DNA from: Woeseiaceae bacterium
GTDB taxonomy: Bacteria; Pseudomonadota; Gammaproteobacteria; Steroidobacterales; Woeseiaceae
Direction: 5' to 3'
DNA length: 64,000 nucleotides
NCBI GenBank assembly: GCA_030065985.1
Contig: JASJCM010000005.1
Span: 1-64,000, forward strand
Shown here: piece by piece, positions 8,607 through 17,200 of the stretch
Layout of the letters: each line of letters opens with the position of its first letter
Numbering within the stretch: position 1 is the stretch's first letter
The notes under the pieces: generated by a model
Databases searched by the model: none
What the model saw: only the letters and a program-made list of their open reading frames with translations
What the model was told of the DNA's origin: nothing
Position numbers and translations under genes: made by a program

Positions 8607-11597
8607 TTACAGGCTGATCCTCAGATCGAGGTAGTAGTAACGTCCCCAGTCACGGTGCGCGTCCTTGAAGAAGCCGTAGGACTCGTCCGCGAGTGGCGCA
8701 CGCTCGTCTGTCACGTTGTTGATGCCCAGACGGACACGCATGTCCGTATCGCGGAAATCGAAGCGGTAGTCGAACTTTGTATTGAACGTCGTCATCGAGG
8801 GAATTGGGAACAGGTCGCCATTCGATAGCACCTCATCAAAGCTGCTGATCCGGAACCCCTGAACCGACGCCGCGAACGTGTCGTTCTGCCAGGACGCCAT
8901 CACTGAGTGACGGCTCTCCTGGTTGCCGTCGATGCCAAGCAGATCGCCGAGGCCGACGATCGGGTAGACGATCGTTGGGTCGGCTTCCTTGGCGGCCAGG
9001 ACCGCCGTTGACAGTTCGCCGGTGGCCGTTTGCTCGAAGGTCTCGTAGAACGAGCCGTTGTAGCGCAGATCGAACATGCCGATGCCAGTGTCGAACGTGT
9101 AATAAATGCCGATGTCGTAACCGTCCAGCTTGCGCGTATCGAGGTTCGTGTAGCGGTCGGTCACGGCATCAACTTCACCCACCGGGCACAGGCCCGCGGC
9201 AAGGTAGCCGTTGATCAAGTCTGTGTCGGTCGGATCGAACGGGAGACGCACGACTTCGGGATTGCCTTGCACATTGGCACAATCCGATGTGCCAGCCTGC
9301 AAGCGCAGCACGAGGTCATACAGCATGTGGTTCTCTTCGCCGAACAGGCCGATCGTTCCTTCTTTCTCAATCGACCAGAAGTCGGCCGTCATGGTCAGGC
9401 CATCGACAGGCGAGAATACGACGCCAATTGACGTATTGGTCGACTCTTCCGGTACCAGGTCCGGGCTGCCCGTTGCCTGGCGCTGGATGCCATAGTCGCA
9501 GTCCGCATCAAGCGTGCCCTGATCTTCGCCGTAAAAGCAGACCCAGTCGTTCAGCGTATTGGAACGAGCGACGAATGCCTCATTGATCGTAATCAGGTTC
9601 GGGGCGCGGAAAGCTTCAGACCACGAGCCACGGACGAGAAGCATGTCGACCGGGCGCCAGCCGAACGCGAACTTGCCGACGGTCGTATTCCCGATGTCGT
9701 CGAAGTCCTCGAAGCGGCCAGCGAGCTGTACGTCAAGGGTTTCGTGCAGTGGCACGGCAAACTCGGCGAACAACGAGTGCGTCTTGCGACTTCCTGCATT
9801 GTCCGGCGTCGGGCTCGAGTTAACGACGTCCGATGTCAGCGGATACGTGTCGCCTTCGAAGTCGGTAAACGTAATCGTGCCGTCGAGGCGTGGATCACGG
9901 TCATCCGCGAAGGTTTCCCTGCGGTACTCGTAGCCCGCCACGAAAGCGACCGGGCCGGCCGGCATCTGGAAGATCTCGGGATTCGATGCCTTTACGTCCC
10001 ACATGCCAAGTGTCGTCTCGCCCTTGCGGTACACGTCGATCAGCGCACGCTCGATATTGGTATTTGCGCCACCGCTAAACGGGTTGTACGCCGCAGGCGT
10101 CGGGTCGAACAGCGCCTCGACAATGAGCGTGTTCGAGAGGCGATTGCTGGTCACATCGTCGCGCGTTGCTTTCGAATACACGAAGGCCGACTCGTAATCC
10201 CAGTCACCCATGGTGCCACGCAGACCTGTTAGCACGCGATACGCATCGCCGTCATTGTTCACGATGCGCGGAAGCTCGGCGAAACGGTAGAAGTCCATGC
10301 GCAGCTCGTATCCTTCCGGTGGCACGTCCGTACCGATAATCGAATCCGGGAGACGGTTTGGCGAGCCTACCGGTCCGAGCGGGTTCCAGTAGTTCTCGGC
10401 GCCAACACGCAGCGTAACCGCACTCAGGTCCGTGGACGGCGCATTAATGCGGTTCGTCTTCGAATCGTAGAAGTAAAAGTCGCTGAACAACTCGATTCCG
10501 GAGTCGAGTTCGTGATTGAGATAACCATAGATCGTGGTTCGCTCGAGCTCTGAGAGCAGATCGCGGTTGTCGTTCAGGTTGTAGCGAATATTGCCCTGTC
10601 CGTCTTCGGCCAGGCAGGTGCCGTAGCCCAGGTCATAGCCGCCAGCGCACTCGGGTGTCCCGATCGGGAAGATCTCAAATTCACCTGAACTATCGGTTAC
10701 GTCGTTGACGCGCAGGCTGTGCGTGCTGCCAAGACCGGAAAGAACATCGAACTGTCCGAAGGACGAGTTGATGCTGTCGTTCCTGAATATAGTACTCGTC
10801 GCATAGGGCGAGCTTGGGTCGAAACGATAGCGAAAGTCCGAGTTGGCCCAGCGGGCCTCGTCCTGCGAATTCACCCGACCACGCTCGTAGTAGCGCGCGA
10901 ACACGCCGACGTGCGTTGCACCGCCATTGAAATTCGTGCCCCATTCCAGCGACAGGCCGGTGTCATTGCGGGGTATGTGATCGAATTCGGTCTGGCGCAC
11001 GCGAATCGTAAAGCCTTCGAAGTCGTCCTTGAGCACCGTGTTGATAACGCCGGCAACGGCGTCCGCGCCGTAGATCGCCGACGCGCCGTCGCGCAGCACT
11101 TCGACGCGATCCACGCCGAATACGGGGATATGGTTCGAGTTAACCGAGTTAACCGGCACAAAACTGCCGCCGACCTCCTCGGTCTGGTACGTCGCCATGT
11201 TGACCATGCGGCGGCCGTTGAGCAGCACGAGCGTGTTGCCGGTGCCGAGGTTACGCATATTGATCGCGCCGACGTCGCCGCGTGCCGCGTTGACCCCACC
11301 CGCCGTGTCGGTCTCGCTGAAGAAGTTCTGGCCGAGCTCGGGAATCATGTCGATGAGTTCGTCACCCGACTCAACGCCGAGGATCTCGATGGACTCTGAG
11401 TCGATAACGGAAACAGCCAGAGCGTCGGAGATACGAGCGCCCTTGATCTGGGTGCCTGTCACCGTGATCTCATCGAGTGCGTCCTCTTCCTCTTCGTCCT
11501 GTGCCAGTGCCGTCCCGGAGACCGCGAGCATCGCGATCATGGTCGTCAGGACGCCCCCGCGGAGAATGCGGGTGGACCAGTTTTCTATTGTTTTCAT
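8607..11597 (-). CDS. TonB-dependent outer-membrane receptor
   Basis: A 996-residue receptor. The signal peptide ends GTALAQ and is followed by an acidic stretch and DEITVTGTQIKG, a TonB-box-like segment. The plug domain contains NMRNLGTGNTLVLLNGRR and VDRVEVLRDGASAIYGADA. A 22-strand barrel pattern follows, ending YYYLDLRISL. I set the start at the ATG at 11597, preceded by a GGGGGAAAG ribosome site; the frame stays open 62 residues further upstream, but that stretch has no signal character. Receptors of this subclass import large or scarce substrates such as peptides, glycans or siderophores. The flanking hydrolase and CapA-like genes fit polymer use. Substrate unknown. Confidence 0.92.
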   Translation of the reverse strand: MKTIENWSTRILRGGVLTTMIAMLAVSGTALAQDEEEEDALDEITVTGTQIKGARISDALAVSVIDSESIEILGVESGDELIDMIPELGQNFFSETDTAGGVNAARGDVGAINMRNLGTGNTLVLLNGRRMVNMATYQTEEVGGSFVPVNSVNSNHIPVFGVDRVEVLRDGASAIYGADAVAGVINTVLKDDFEGFTIRVRQTEFDHIPRNDTGLSLEWGTNFNGGATHVGVFARYYERGRVNSQDEARWANSDFRYRFDPSSPYATSTIFRNDSINSSFGQFDVLSGLGSTHSLRVNDVTDSSGEFEIFPIGTPECAGGYDLGYGTCLAEDGQGNIRYNLNDNRDLLSELERTTIYGYLNHELDSGIELFSDFYFYDSKTNRINAPSTDLSAVTLRVGAENYWNPLGPVGSPNRLPDSIIGTDVPPEGYELRMDFYRFAELPRIVNNDGDAYRVLTGLRGTMGDWDYESAFVYSKATRDDVTSNRLSNTLIVEALFDPTPAAYNPFSGGANTNIERALIDVYRKGETTLGMWDVKASNPEIFQMPAGPVAFVAGYEYRRETFADDRDPRLDGTITFTDFEGDTYPLTSDVVNSSPTPDNAGSRKTHSLFAEFAVPLHETLDVQLAGRFEDFDDIGNTTVGKFAFGWRPVDMLLVRGSWSEAFRAPNLITINEAFVARSNTLNDWVCFYGEDQGTLDADCDYGIQRQATGSPDLVPEESTNTSIGVVFSPVDGLTMTADFWSIEKEGTIGLFGEENHMLYDLVLRLQAGTSDCANVQGNPEVVRLPFDPTDTDLINGYLAAGLCPVGEVDAVTDRYTNLDTRKLDGYDIGIYYTFDTGIGMFDLRYNGSFYETFEQTATGELSTAVLAAKEADPTIVYPIVGLGDLLGIDGNQESRHSVMASWQNDTFAASVQGFRISSFDEVLSNGDLFPIPSMTTFNTKFDYRFDFRDTDMRVRLGINNVTDERAPLADESYGFFKDAHRDWGRYYYLDLRISL

Positions 11598-11718
11598 TGC
11601 TTTCCCCCGAAAGGATTTGCTTGCTGCCCCGCGCAGCAACCTCCCAAAACTAGCAATCCCGGTGAAACGAGGCCAATAGCTTGGCTTCCGGGACCCATAA
11701 CTCTTGTCTATAGCTTCT

Positions 11719-13713
11719 TTATGGCTTCGGCCTGAATTGCACGTGGGTCCCGAATGCTCCCATCGTACGGGCGTTCCCGGCATTCAGCCAAGGCGTTCTC
11801 CACTCGGTCCACACAAGGTCGTCGAGCAGCACGCGCCCGCCCTGCGCCGGACTTGACGCATCGGCGACATCGATGAGCAGCCGGACCGATTTCGTCGAGA
11901 TACGCGGCTGGTCGAAATCGATCGCGAAATCGTGCCATCCAGCCGCCTTGATTCGCAGCGCGCCGACGACTTTCCTCGGACCAGCCTCGAGAGCCTCGTC
12001 AAGCGAATCATCGATGCGGCGGCGCTGCAGCACGACCTGCAATTCGACAGGGCCGTCTGTATGGACGCGACCACTCAGTGTCGTCGGGTTTGAGGGCGTG
12101 AAGACCCGGCCAAAGACTCGCATCCCCGTGCTCGCTCGCCCACCGGGCTCGAGGATGACCTGCAAGTGATTTGAGTCGCCGTGTTCAATCGAAACGTAAT
12201 CGCCGAGCAACCACGCCCGATCGTGCGTACCGAACAGTCCGGAGTACTCGAAATCGCCACGACTGAGTATGTCTGTGCCGAGACGATACGCCACGTCGCT
12301 GCCGCTGAATCTGACGGGGCTCATCACCGGCGCGCCGAGCCGGCGCAGCGACACCGGCTTGTTAGCAGGCTGCGCGTCATCGAGATCGATATCCACCGTG
12401 TCGTCTTCCTTGCAGGTCTCAACGACCGCGTGACGGCCATTGGCGCGCAGGCAGGTGCCGAGCGGTCGTGAAAGACGCGCCAGCCGGTGCAGAATTGCAT
12501 CGCGCATTGCGTCGGTAGCCGGCGTCGGCACGTAGCCGTTGACATGCATCGGCACGACCTCGGCGCGGTGCAACTGATCGCCGTCCATCCAGACATACAG
12601 CAACATGCCGAGCTGCGTCGTGTAGATGTACTGGTCGAACAGGAAGTTGCCCATCGAATAGGCGATCAACCGGTTCTCAAAGATCTCGAAGCCCTGCAGG
12701 ATATGCGCGTGATGGCCAATCGATACATCGGCACCGTCCGTGATGGCCTGACGCAGTCGCGTGCGCTCGCTGAGCGCCGGCATGCCGTTGTATTCGAGGC
12801 CACTGTGATACTGAATGACGGTCGGCGTAGTCGCCGGCAACGTCGCAACGTCTTCGGCAAACACGCGACTGCTGCCCAGCGCCGCGCCGCCTTTGTCGCC
12901 CTCTGCAGCCTGGCTCGGCGAGAAGGTTCCTGCCCACCCGACGTAACTCAGAAAGCCGTAGGGCGCGCCATCGATGTCCGCCACGTAGGCGGCACGGGCG
13001 CTTGCCTCATCGAACCCGGCACCGGAATAGCCAAGGCCAGTGTTTCGCAGTGCGTCGAAGGTCGCCTCGAGCCCTTCGGCCTGATAGTCCCAGGTGTGGT
13101 TGTTACCGAGCGCGACGTAGTCGAACCCTGCCCACTCGAGCGCGTTCGCCAGTTCCGGTGGCGAGTAAAACGTCACCGACTTTGGCAGCCGATCGCTCAG
13201 GCGTTTCGCCGCCAGCTGTGTCTCGAGATTGACGCTCGCGTAGTCGGCGAGTTCGATATACGGGCGAATGGTTTCGAGCAATACCCGCGCATCGTCTTCG
13301 ACATGGCCGGGACGTGCGAGCACCGGCTCACCTTCCCGCGGCTTGAAATACCGCCTTGCCAGCATCGCGTCACCGGTGAAGAGCAACAGGCGGCGATCGG
13401 ATCGTTTCGCTACGAGCTCGACAGGGCCGATGTCGCGAACACCCGATCGCAGGTCGTCCGGCCCCAGTGCATGGATTGTTGCGTAATGGTCCGCGGCGGA
13501 GAGGTGCAGCAGCGCGGGTTGATCAGCCTCGACGTCAAGCTCGAAGCGACCTGTCGCATCGGTGCGCGTTTGTCGTTCGCCGACCTCGACAGTGGCATCG
13601 CTCAGGGGGTTGCCTGACTCATTGACGACCTGGCCGGCCAGGGGGACGGTGCCCGCTTGCGCGACCTGGCCGGCCAACATCAGAAACAGTACCGCACAGG
13701 TTTGAATTTTCAT
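11719..13713 (-). CDS. CapA-like (poly-gamma-glutamate capsule type) metallophosphatase-fold protein
   Basis: About 664 residues. The start is taken at the ATG at 13713, which gives a clear signal peptide (ends AQAG); an in-frame ATG at 13770 is possible. A carboxypeptidase-regulatory-like beta domain comes first (residues about 25-100), then the PGA_cap domain with FTGDAMLARRYF, NLETQ, ALGNNHTWDY, IGHHAHILQGFE and YSMGNFLFDQ. A C-terminal carbohydrate-binding-like beta domain follows. The first 120 residues of the domain keep the metal-binding residues of the calcineurin-like fold. CapA/PgsA proteins are needed for poly-gamma-glutamate production or release, but many bacterial homologues have other, unknown roles. 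It is upstream of the TonB receptor on the same strand. Confidence 0.8.
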   Translation of the reverse strand: MKIQTCAVLFLMLAGQVAQAGTVPLAGQVVNESGNPLSDATVEVGERQTRTDATGRFELDVEADQPALLHLSAADHYATIHALGPDDLRSGVRDIGPVELVAKRSDRRLLLFTGDAMLARRYFKPREGEPVLARPGHVEDDARVLLETIRPYIELADYASVNLETQLAAKRLSDRLPKSVTFYSPPELANALEWAGFDYVALGNNHTWDYQAEGLEATFDALRNTGLGYSGAGFDEASARAAYVADIDGAPYGFLSYVGWAGTFSPSQAAEGDKGGAALGSSRVFAEDVATLPATTPTVIQYHSGLEYNGMPALSERTRLRQAITDGADVSIGHHAHILQGFEIFENRLIAYSMGNFLFDQYIYTTQLGMLLYVWMDGDQLHRAEVVPMHVNGYVPTPATDAMRDAILHRLARLSRPLGTCLRANGRHAVVETCKEDDTVDIDLDDAQPANKPVSLRRLGAPVMSPVRFSGSDVAYRLGTDILSRGDFEYSGLFGTHDRAWLLGDYVSIEHGDSNHLQVILEPGGRASTGMRVFGRVFTPSNPTTLSGRVHTDGPVELQVVLQRRRIDDSLDEALEAGPRKVVGALRIKAAGWHDFAIDFDQPRISTKSVRLLIDVADASSPAQGGRVLLDDLVWTEWRTPWLNAGNARTMGAFGTHVQFRPKP

Positions 13714-13805
13714 TGTGAAATCATGCCACTGGCGGCGAGCGCGCGGAATTCGAATGATGCTTTGACCCATAGCCCAAGGTTATACTTAGCGAAAAAGGGA
13801 CTGCA

Positions 13806-14699
13806 ATGCGTTTACGACAGATCGAGGTCTTTCACGCCGTCTATTCAAGCGGGTCGATGACCAATGCGGCGGCGTTGCTCAACGTCTCGCAACCCTCCGT
13901 CTCCAAGGTGCTCGCCCACGCCGAGCAGCAGCTCGGCTATCGGCTGTTCGATCGGGTCAAAGGCAAGCTCATCCCTACCCCTGAGGCCCACCAGCTGTAC
14001 AAGCATGTGCGCGAGGTTTACGACGACGTTGACCGCCTCCGGCACGTCGCTGCCAATCTCAAGGCAACGAGCGCTGGTCGTATTCGCGTGGCGGGAACGC
14101 CTGCATTCGGCCTCGAGGTTTTGCCGCGCGCCATCTCGACCTTTCGCGACGAACACCCCGATGCGATCTTCGAGGTCGAGACCCTGCATCACGACGAAAT
14201 CTACGGCGCGCTGCACGAATCGCGCATCGATATCGGTCTTGCTTTCGATGCCCCGGAGCAACCGGGGATCCGGCGCAAGAAAATAGCCCGCGGCGATTTT
14301 CTTGTGCTCGCCCCGGACCGACGAACATTTGGCAGAAAGCCGTCGTTGTCGGTCAACGACATCAAAGACAGGCCTTTCATCGGGCTGAACAGTCGCGGCC
14401 CTCTGGGCAAGGCGCTGTCAGATTATCTCGAAGCTGCCGGTGTTGAGCCGAATATCGTCGCCTGGACTGAGACATATCACATCGCGAAGGCCCTTGCTGC
14501 GTCGGGCGCCGGCGTAACGATCGCCGATGAAATCACGGCGCGCTCGATAACAGGCGGTGACGTCGTGATGTACCCGCTGAAGCCGCCGGTGCGCTTCGAT
14601 ATAACGATGCTGCAGCTTGCCGAGACACCGTTGTCGCTCGCCGCCAAGCGTTTCACGCGCCACCTCGGCAGGTTGATCAAGGAGCTGCTGAACGACTAA
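13806..14699 (+). CDS. LysR-family transcriptional regulator
   Basis: A 297-residue regulator. The N-terminal winged helix is typical (RQIEVFHAVYSSGSMTNAAA, then LLNVSQPSVSKVLAHAEQ), followed by the periplasmic-binding-like effector domain (IRVAGTPAFGLEVLPRAI onward). It has a good ribosome site (AAGGGAC). It is divergent from the CapA-like gene and lies 102 nt upstream of dadA on the same strand. It probably controls the D-amino-acid operon, with a D-amino acid or a keto acid as likely coinducer; that is inference from position. Confidence 0.9.
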   Translation: MRLRQIEVFHAVYSSGSMTNAAALLNVSQPSVSKVLAHAEQQLGYRLFDRVKGKLIPTPEAHQLYKHVREVYDDVDRLRHVAANLKATSAGRIRVAGTPAFGLEVLPRAISTFRDEHPDAIFEVETLHHDEIYGALHESRIDIGLAFDAPEQPGIRRKKIARGDFLVLAPDRRTFGRKPSLSVNDIKDRPFIGLNSRGPLGKALSDYLEAAGVEPNIVAWTETYHIAKALAASGAGVTIADEITARSITGGDVVMYPLKPPVRFDITMLQLAETPLSLAAKRFTRHLGRLIKELLND

Positions 14700-14801
14700 G
14701 GCGACCCATAGATCGAAGTTATAGGCACGCGAACAATCATCATTTGAGGCGGCGATGAGCGGCTAAGTAGTATCGAGTTTAGTCATTAGCCGGAAATTCA
14801 A

Positions 14802-16010
14802 ATGCGCGTCATCGTCCTTGGCGCAGGCGTGGTTGGCGTCACGACTGCGTTCTACCTGTCCCGACTTGGCTGCGATGTAATGGTCGTCGACCAGGCATCG
14901 GAGGTAGGCGACGGTGCCAGTTTTGCGAACGCCGGACAGCTCTCCTACACATTTACTGATGCACTCGCCAAACCTGAGTTTCTTGCCAGGATTCCGGGCC
15001 TGATACTCGGCCGCGACCAGGGCGTCGATGTGAAACTGTCGCCGGGTCTGATTGCATGGGGCAGCCGCTTCGTCGCGCAGTGCACGCACGGTCAGGCGAA
15101 AGCCAACACCATTGCAATGCTGAAGACCGCGATGCGCTCCGCCGAGCTGTTGACGGAATTACGCGAAAGGCTGCCATTCGATTTCTGGCATCGCGAAGCG
15201 GGCAAGCTTGTCATCCTGAGTACCGAGGGCGAAGTCGAGGCTGCACGCGCCAATCTTGACGTGAAACGCGAACACGGTTGCGATGCCGAGTTGCTGACGC
15301 GAGACCAGGCCTTGGCCGTAGAGCCTGCGCTTGAGCGCATGCGGGGCGACATCGCCGGAGCCGTTTACTCGAAGAGCGACGAGGTTGCCGACTCGCAGTT
15401 GTTCACAGCCGGCTTGCGCGACATGCTCGAGGCGGACGGCTCAGTCGAGTTCCGCCTCTCCTCGCGGGCACAGAAGCTTGTCAAAGCCGATGGTCGCCTG
15501 CGAGGCGTCGTCGTCGATGGCGACACGCTGGAAGCCGACGCGTTTGTTGTTTGCATGGGTGCATGGAGTCACGAACTTCTGCGCACGGTTGGCATCAATC
15601 CGAACATCTTCCCGGTACGTGGTTACAGCCTGACACTACCCCCCGGTGACGCTGCACCCATGGTCAGCGTTACGGCGCTTCGACATCGGATGGTATACAG
15701 TCGCCTTAACGGCCTGGTAAGAATTGCCGGATTCGCCGACTTCCGTGGATTCGATACAAGCGCTGACAAGAAGCGGTCAGAACTGCTTCTCAACCTGGCG
15801 CGAGGCTATGCACCGGACGCGGCTGAATACGACGCTGACGATCCGAAACCCTGGGGAGGATTCCGACCAATGACACCGAGTGGCCAGCCGCATGTTGGCC
15901 CGACAAAGATCCCGGGTCTGTTCCTGAATACGGGCCACGGCATGCTGGGCTGGACTCTGGCTTGCGCGACCAGCCACGACGCCGCCCAGGCAGTCACGAG
16001 CGTGCACTGA
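14802..16010 (+). CDS. dadA: D-amino-acid dehydrogenase (small-subunit type)
   Basis: A 402-residue flavoprotein of the DadA family. The N-terminal FAD motif is VLGAGVVGVTTAFYLS, followed by GDGASFANAGQLSY, a DadA hallmark. The C-terminus has PWGGFRPMTPSGQPHVGPT and NTGHGMLGWTLA, which close the FAD site. The enzyme oxidises D-amino acids to 2-oxo acids and ammonia, passing electrons to the respiratory chain at the inner membrane. The gene is first in an operon: the next start lies only 4 nt after its stop. Ribosome site GCCGGAAATT precedes the ATG. Confidence 0.92.
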   Translation: MRVIVLGAGVVGVTTAFYLSRLGCDVMVVDQASEVGDGASFANAGQLSYTFTDALAKPEFLARIPGLILGRDQGVDVKLSPGLIAWGSRFVAQCTHGQAKANTIAMLKTAMRSAELLTELRERLPFDFWHREAGKLVILSTEGEVEAARANLDVKREHGCDAELLTRDQALAVEPALERMRGDIAGAVYSKSDEVADSQLFTAGLRDMLEADGSVEFRLSSRAQKLVKADGRLRGVVVDGDTLEADAFVVCMGAWSHELLRTVGINPNIFPVRGYSLTLPPGDAAPMVSVTALRHRMVYSRLNGLVRIAGFADFRGFDTSADKKRSELLLNLARGYAPDAAEYDADDPKPWGGFRPMTPSGQPHVGPTKIPGLFLNTGHGMLGWTLACATSHDAAQAVTSVH

Positions 16011-16014
16011 AACC

Positions 16015-17199
16015 ATGACTCCGAAAGCACCGTATGTTGCGCGCCTGGTCGCGCTCACCTCCGCACTCTTGCTCGCGAGCTGCGCGATGGTGCCGCCCTC
16101 GTTCCCGGCTGGCGAGGCCTGCCTCGCCGACGGCTTTGCGATCGAAGACGATTTTGTCGCGGCGCGGCGCGGTACGTGCACGGTTCTGCCCGATGATTCG
16201 GTTAGTCTGAGAATTCCGGCCGAGTTCAGCGGCAAGATAAATCCGAGCCCCTGGTTCGCGTTCAAGGTCATCCCGAACGGCGCCAGCCAGGCCGTCATAG
16301 ATCTCACTTACACCAGGCACTCACATCGCTACTGGCCGAAGGTCAGCAGCGATGGATTGAACTGGAACCAGTTGGACGAGCGCTACGTGACCGTAGCAGA
16401 CGATGGGAAGTCGGCCCGTGTTGTCGTACCACTGGAGTCGGAGCCCGTGTGGATCGCCGCGCAGGAGATCATTTCACCCGCAGTGCACGATGCCTGGAAT
16501 CAGAAGATGTCGGCTGCAATCGGCGCTTCTTTGTCAGTGCTCGGCGAATCGAAGGCCGGCCTGCCCATCCACATCATCGACACGAATCCGGGTGGGGAAA
16601 ACATACTGTTCCTCGTAGGCCGGCAGCACCCGCCGGAGGTTTCGGGTGCCATCGCGTTCTTCGCTTTTGGAGAAATAGTATTCGGCGACTCGGAACTGGC
16701 ACGCGAGTTTCGTGACCGTTTTCGCGTCATCGCGATTCCTATGCTCAATCCCGATGGCATTGTCGGCGGTCACTGGCGCCTTAACCTCGGCGGTATCGAC
16801 CTGAACCGTGACTGGGGGCCCTTCGAACAGCCGGAGACGGCCCTGGTCGGCGAACTCCTCGATAAACTCGATGCGGCTGACGCCCGAATCCGCATGTTTG
16901 TTGACTTCCACTCCACGAACAAGAACGTCTTCTACACGCAGTTCGATGTTACGGATCCTCCGGCTTTCACGACGCGCTGGCTTTCGGCAGCGGCTCCTCG
17001 CATTTCGGATTATCCGTTTGGCAAGGAGACGCGGCCCATCACGAACTACACGGTCGCCAAGAACTACATGTTCAAGCGTTACGGCATACCGGCGGTAACA
17101 TTCGAGGTCGGCGATGAAACCGACCGAAGTGCAGCAAAAGCGGCCGCACGTGTCTTCGCCGAGGAGCTGATGCGCACAATGCTGCAACAGGAGTACTGA
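16015..17199 (+). CDS. M14-family zinc carboxypeptidase lipoprotein
   Basis: A 394-residue protein with a lipoprotein signal (LLLASC, Cys23). After a beta-rich N-terminal domain (to about residue 160) comes the M14 peptidase domain. Zinc ligands are visible as HPPE (His205, Glu208) and FVDFHS (His299). The substrate-carboxylate region is GGIDLNRDWGPF, and the catalytic glutamate is Glu364 in TFEVGDE. The domain plan, with an N-domain ahead of the peptidase, resembles M14 cytosolic-carboxypeptidase relatives, here exported. It would trim C-terminal residues from peptides at the envelope. It sits between dadA and a D-aminoacylase with spacers of 4 and 1 nt, which suggests peptides containing D-residues as substrates. 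Confidence 0.87.
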   Translation: MTPKAPYVARLVALTSALLLASCAMVPPSFPAGEACLADGFAIEDDFVAARRGTCTVLPDDSVSLRIPAEFSGKINPSPWFAFKVIPNGASQAVIDLTYTRHSHRYWPKVSSDGLNWNQLDERYVTVADDGKSARVVVPLESEPVWIAAQEIISPAVHDAWNQKMSAAIGASLSVLGESKAGLPIHIIDTNPGGENILFLVGRQHPPEVSGAIAFFAFGEIVFGDSELAREFRDRFRVIAIPMLNPDGIVGGHWRLNLGGIDLNRDWGPFEQPETALVGELLDKLDAADARIRMFVDFHSTNKNVFYTQFDVTDPPAFTTRWLSAAAPRISDYPFGKETRPITNYTVAKNYMFKRYGIPAVTFEVGDETDRSAAKAAARVFAEELMRTMLQQEY

Positions 17200-17200
17200 C

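Noticed and set aside
11598-11783. 62-residue N-terminal extension of the TonB receptor
   Set aside because: Polar, no signal peptide, no ribosome site; the ATG at 11597 has both a strong ribosome site and a signal peptide.
12487-13617. Plus-strand open frame of 376 codons opposite the CapA-like gene
   Set aside because: Arg-rich shadow without family features; CapA motifs on the minus strand are convincing.
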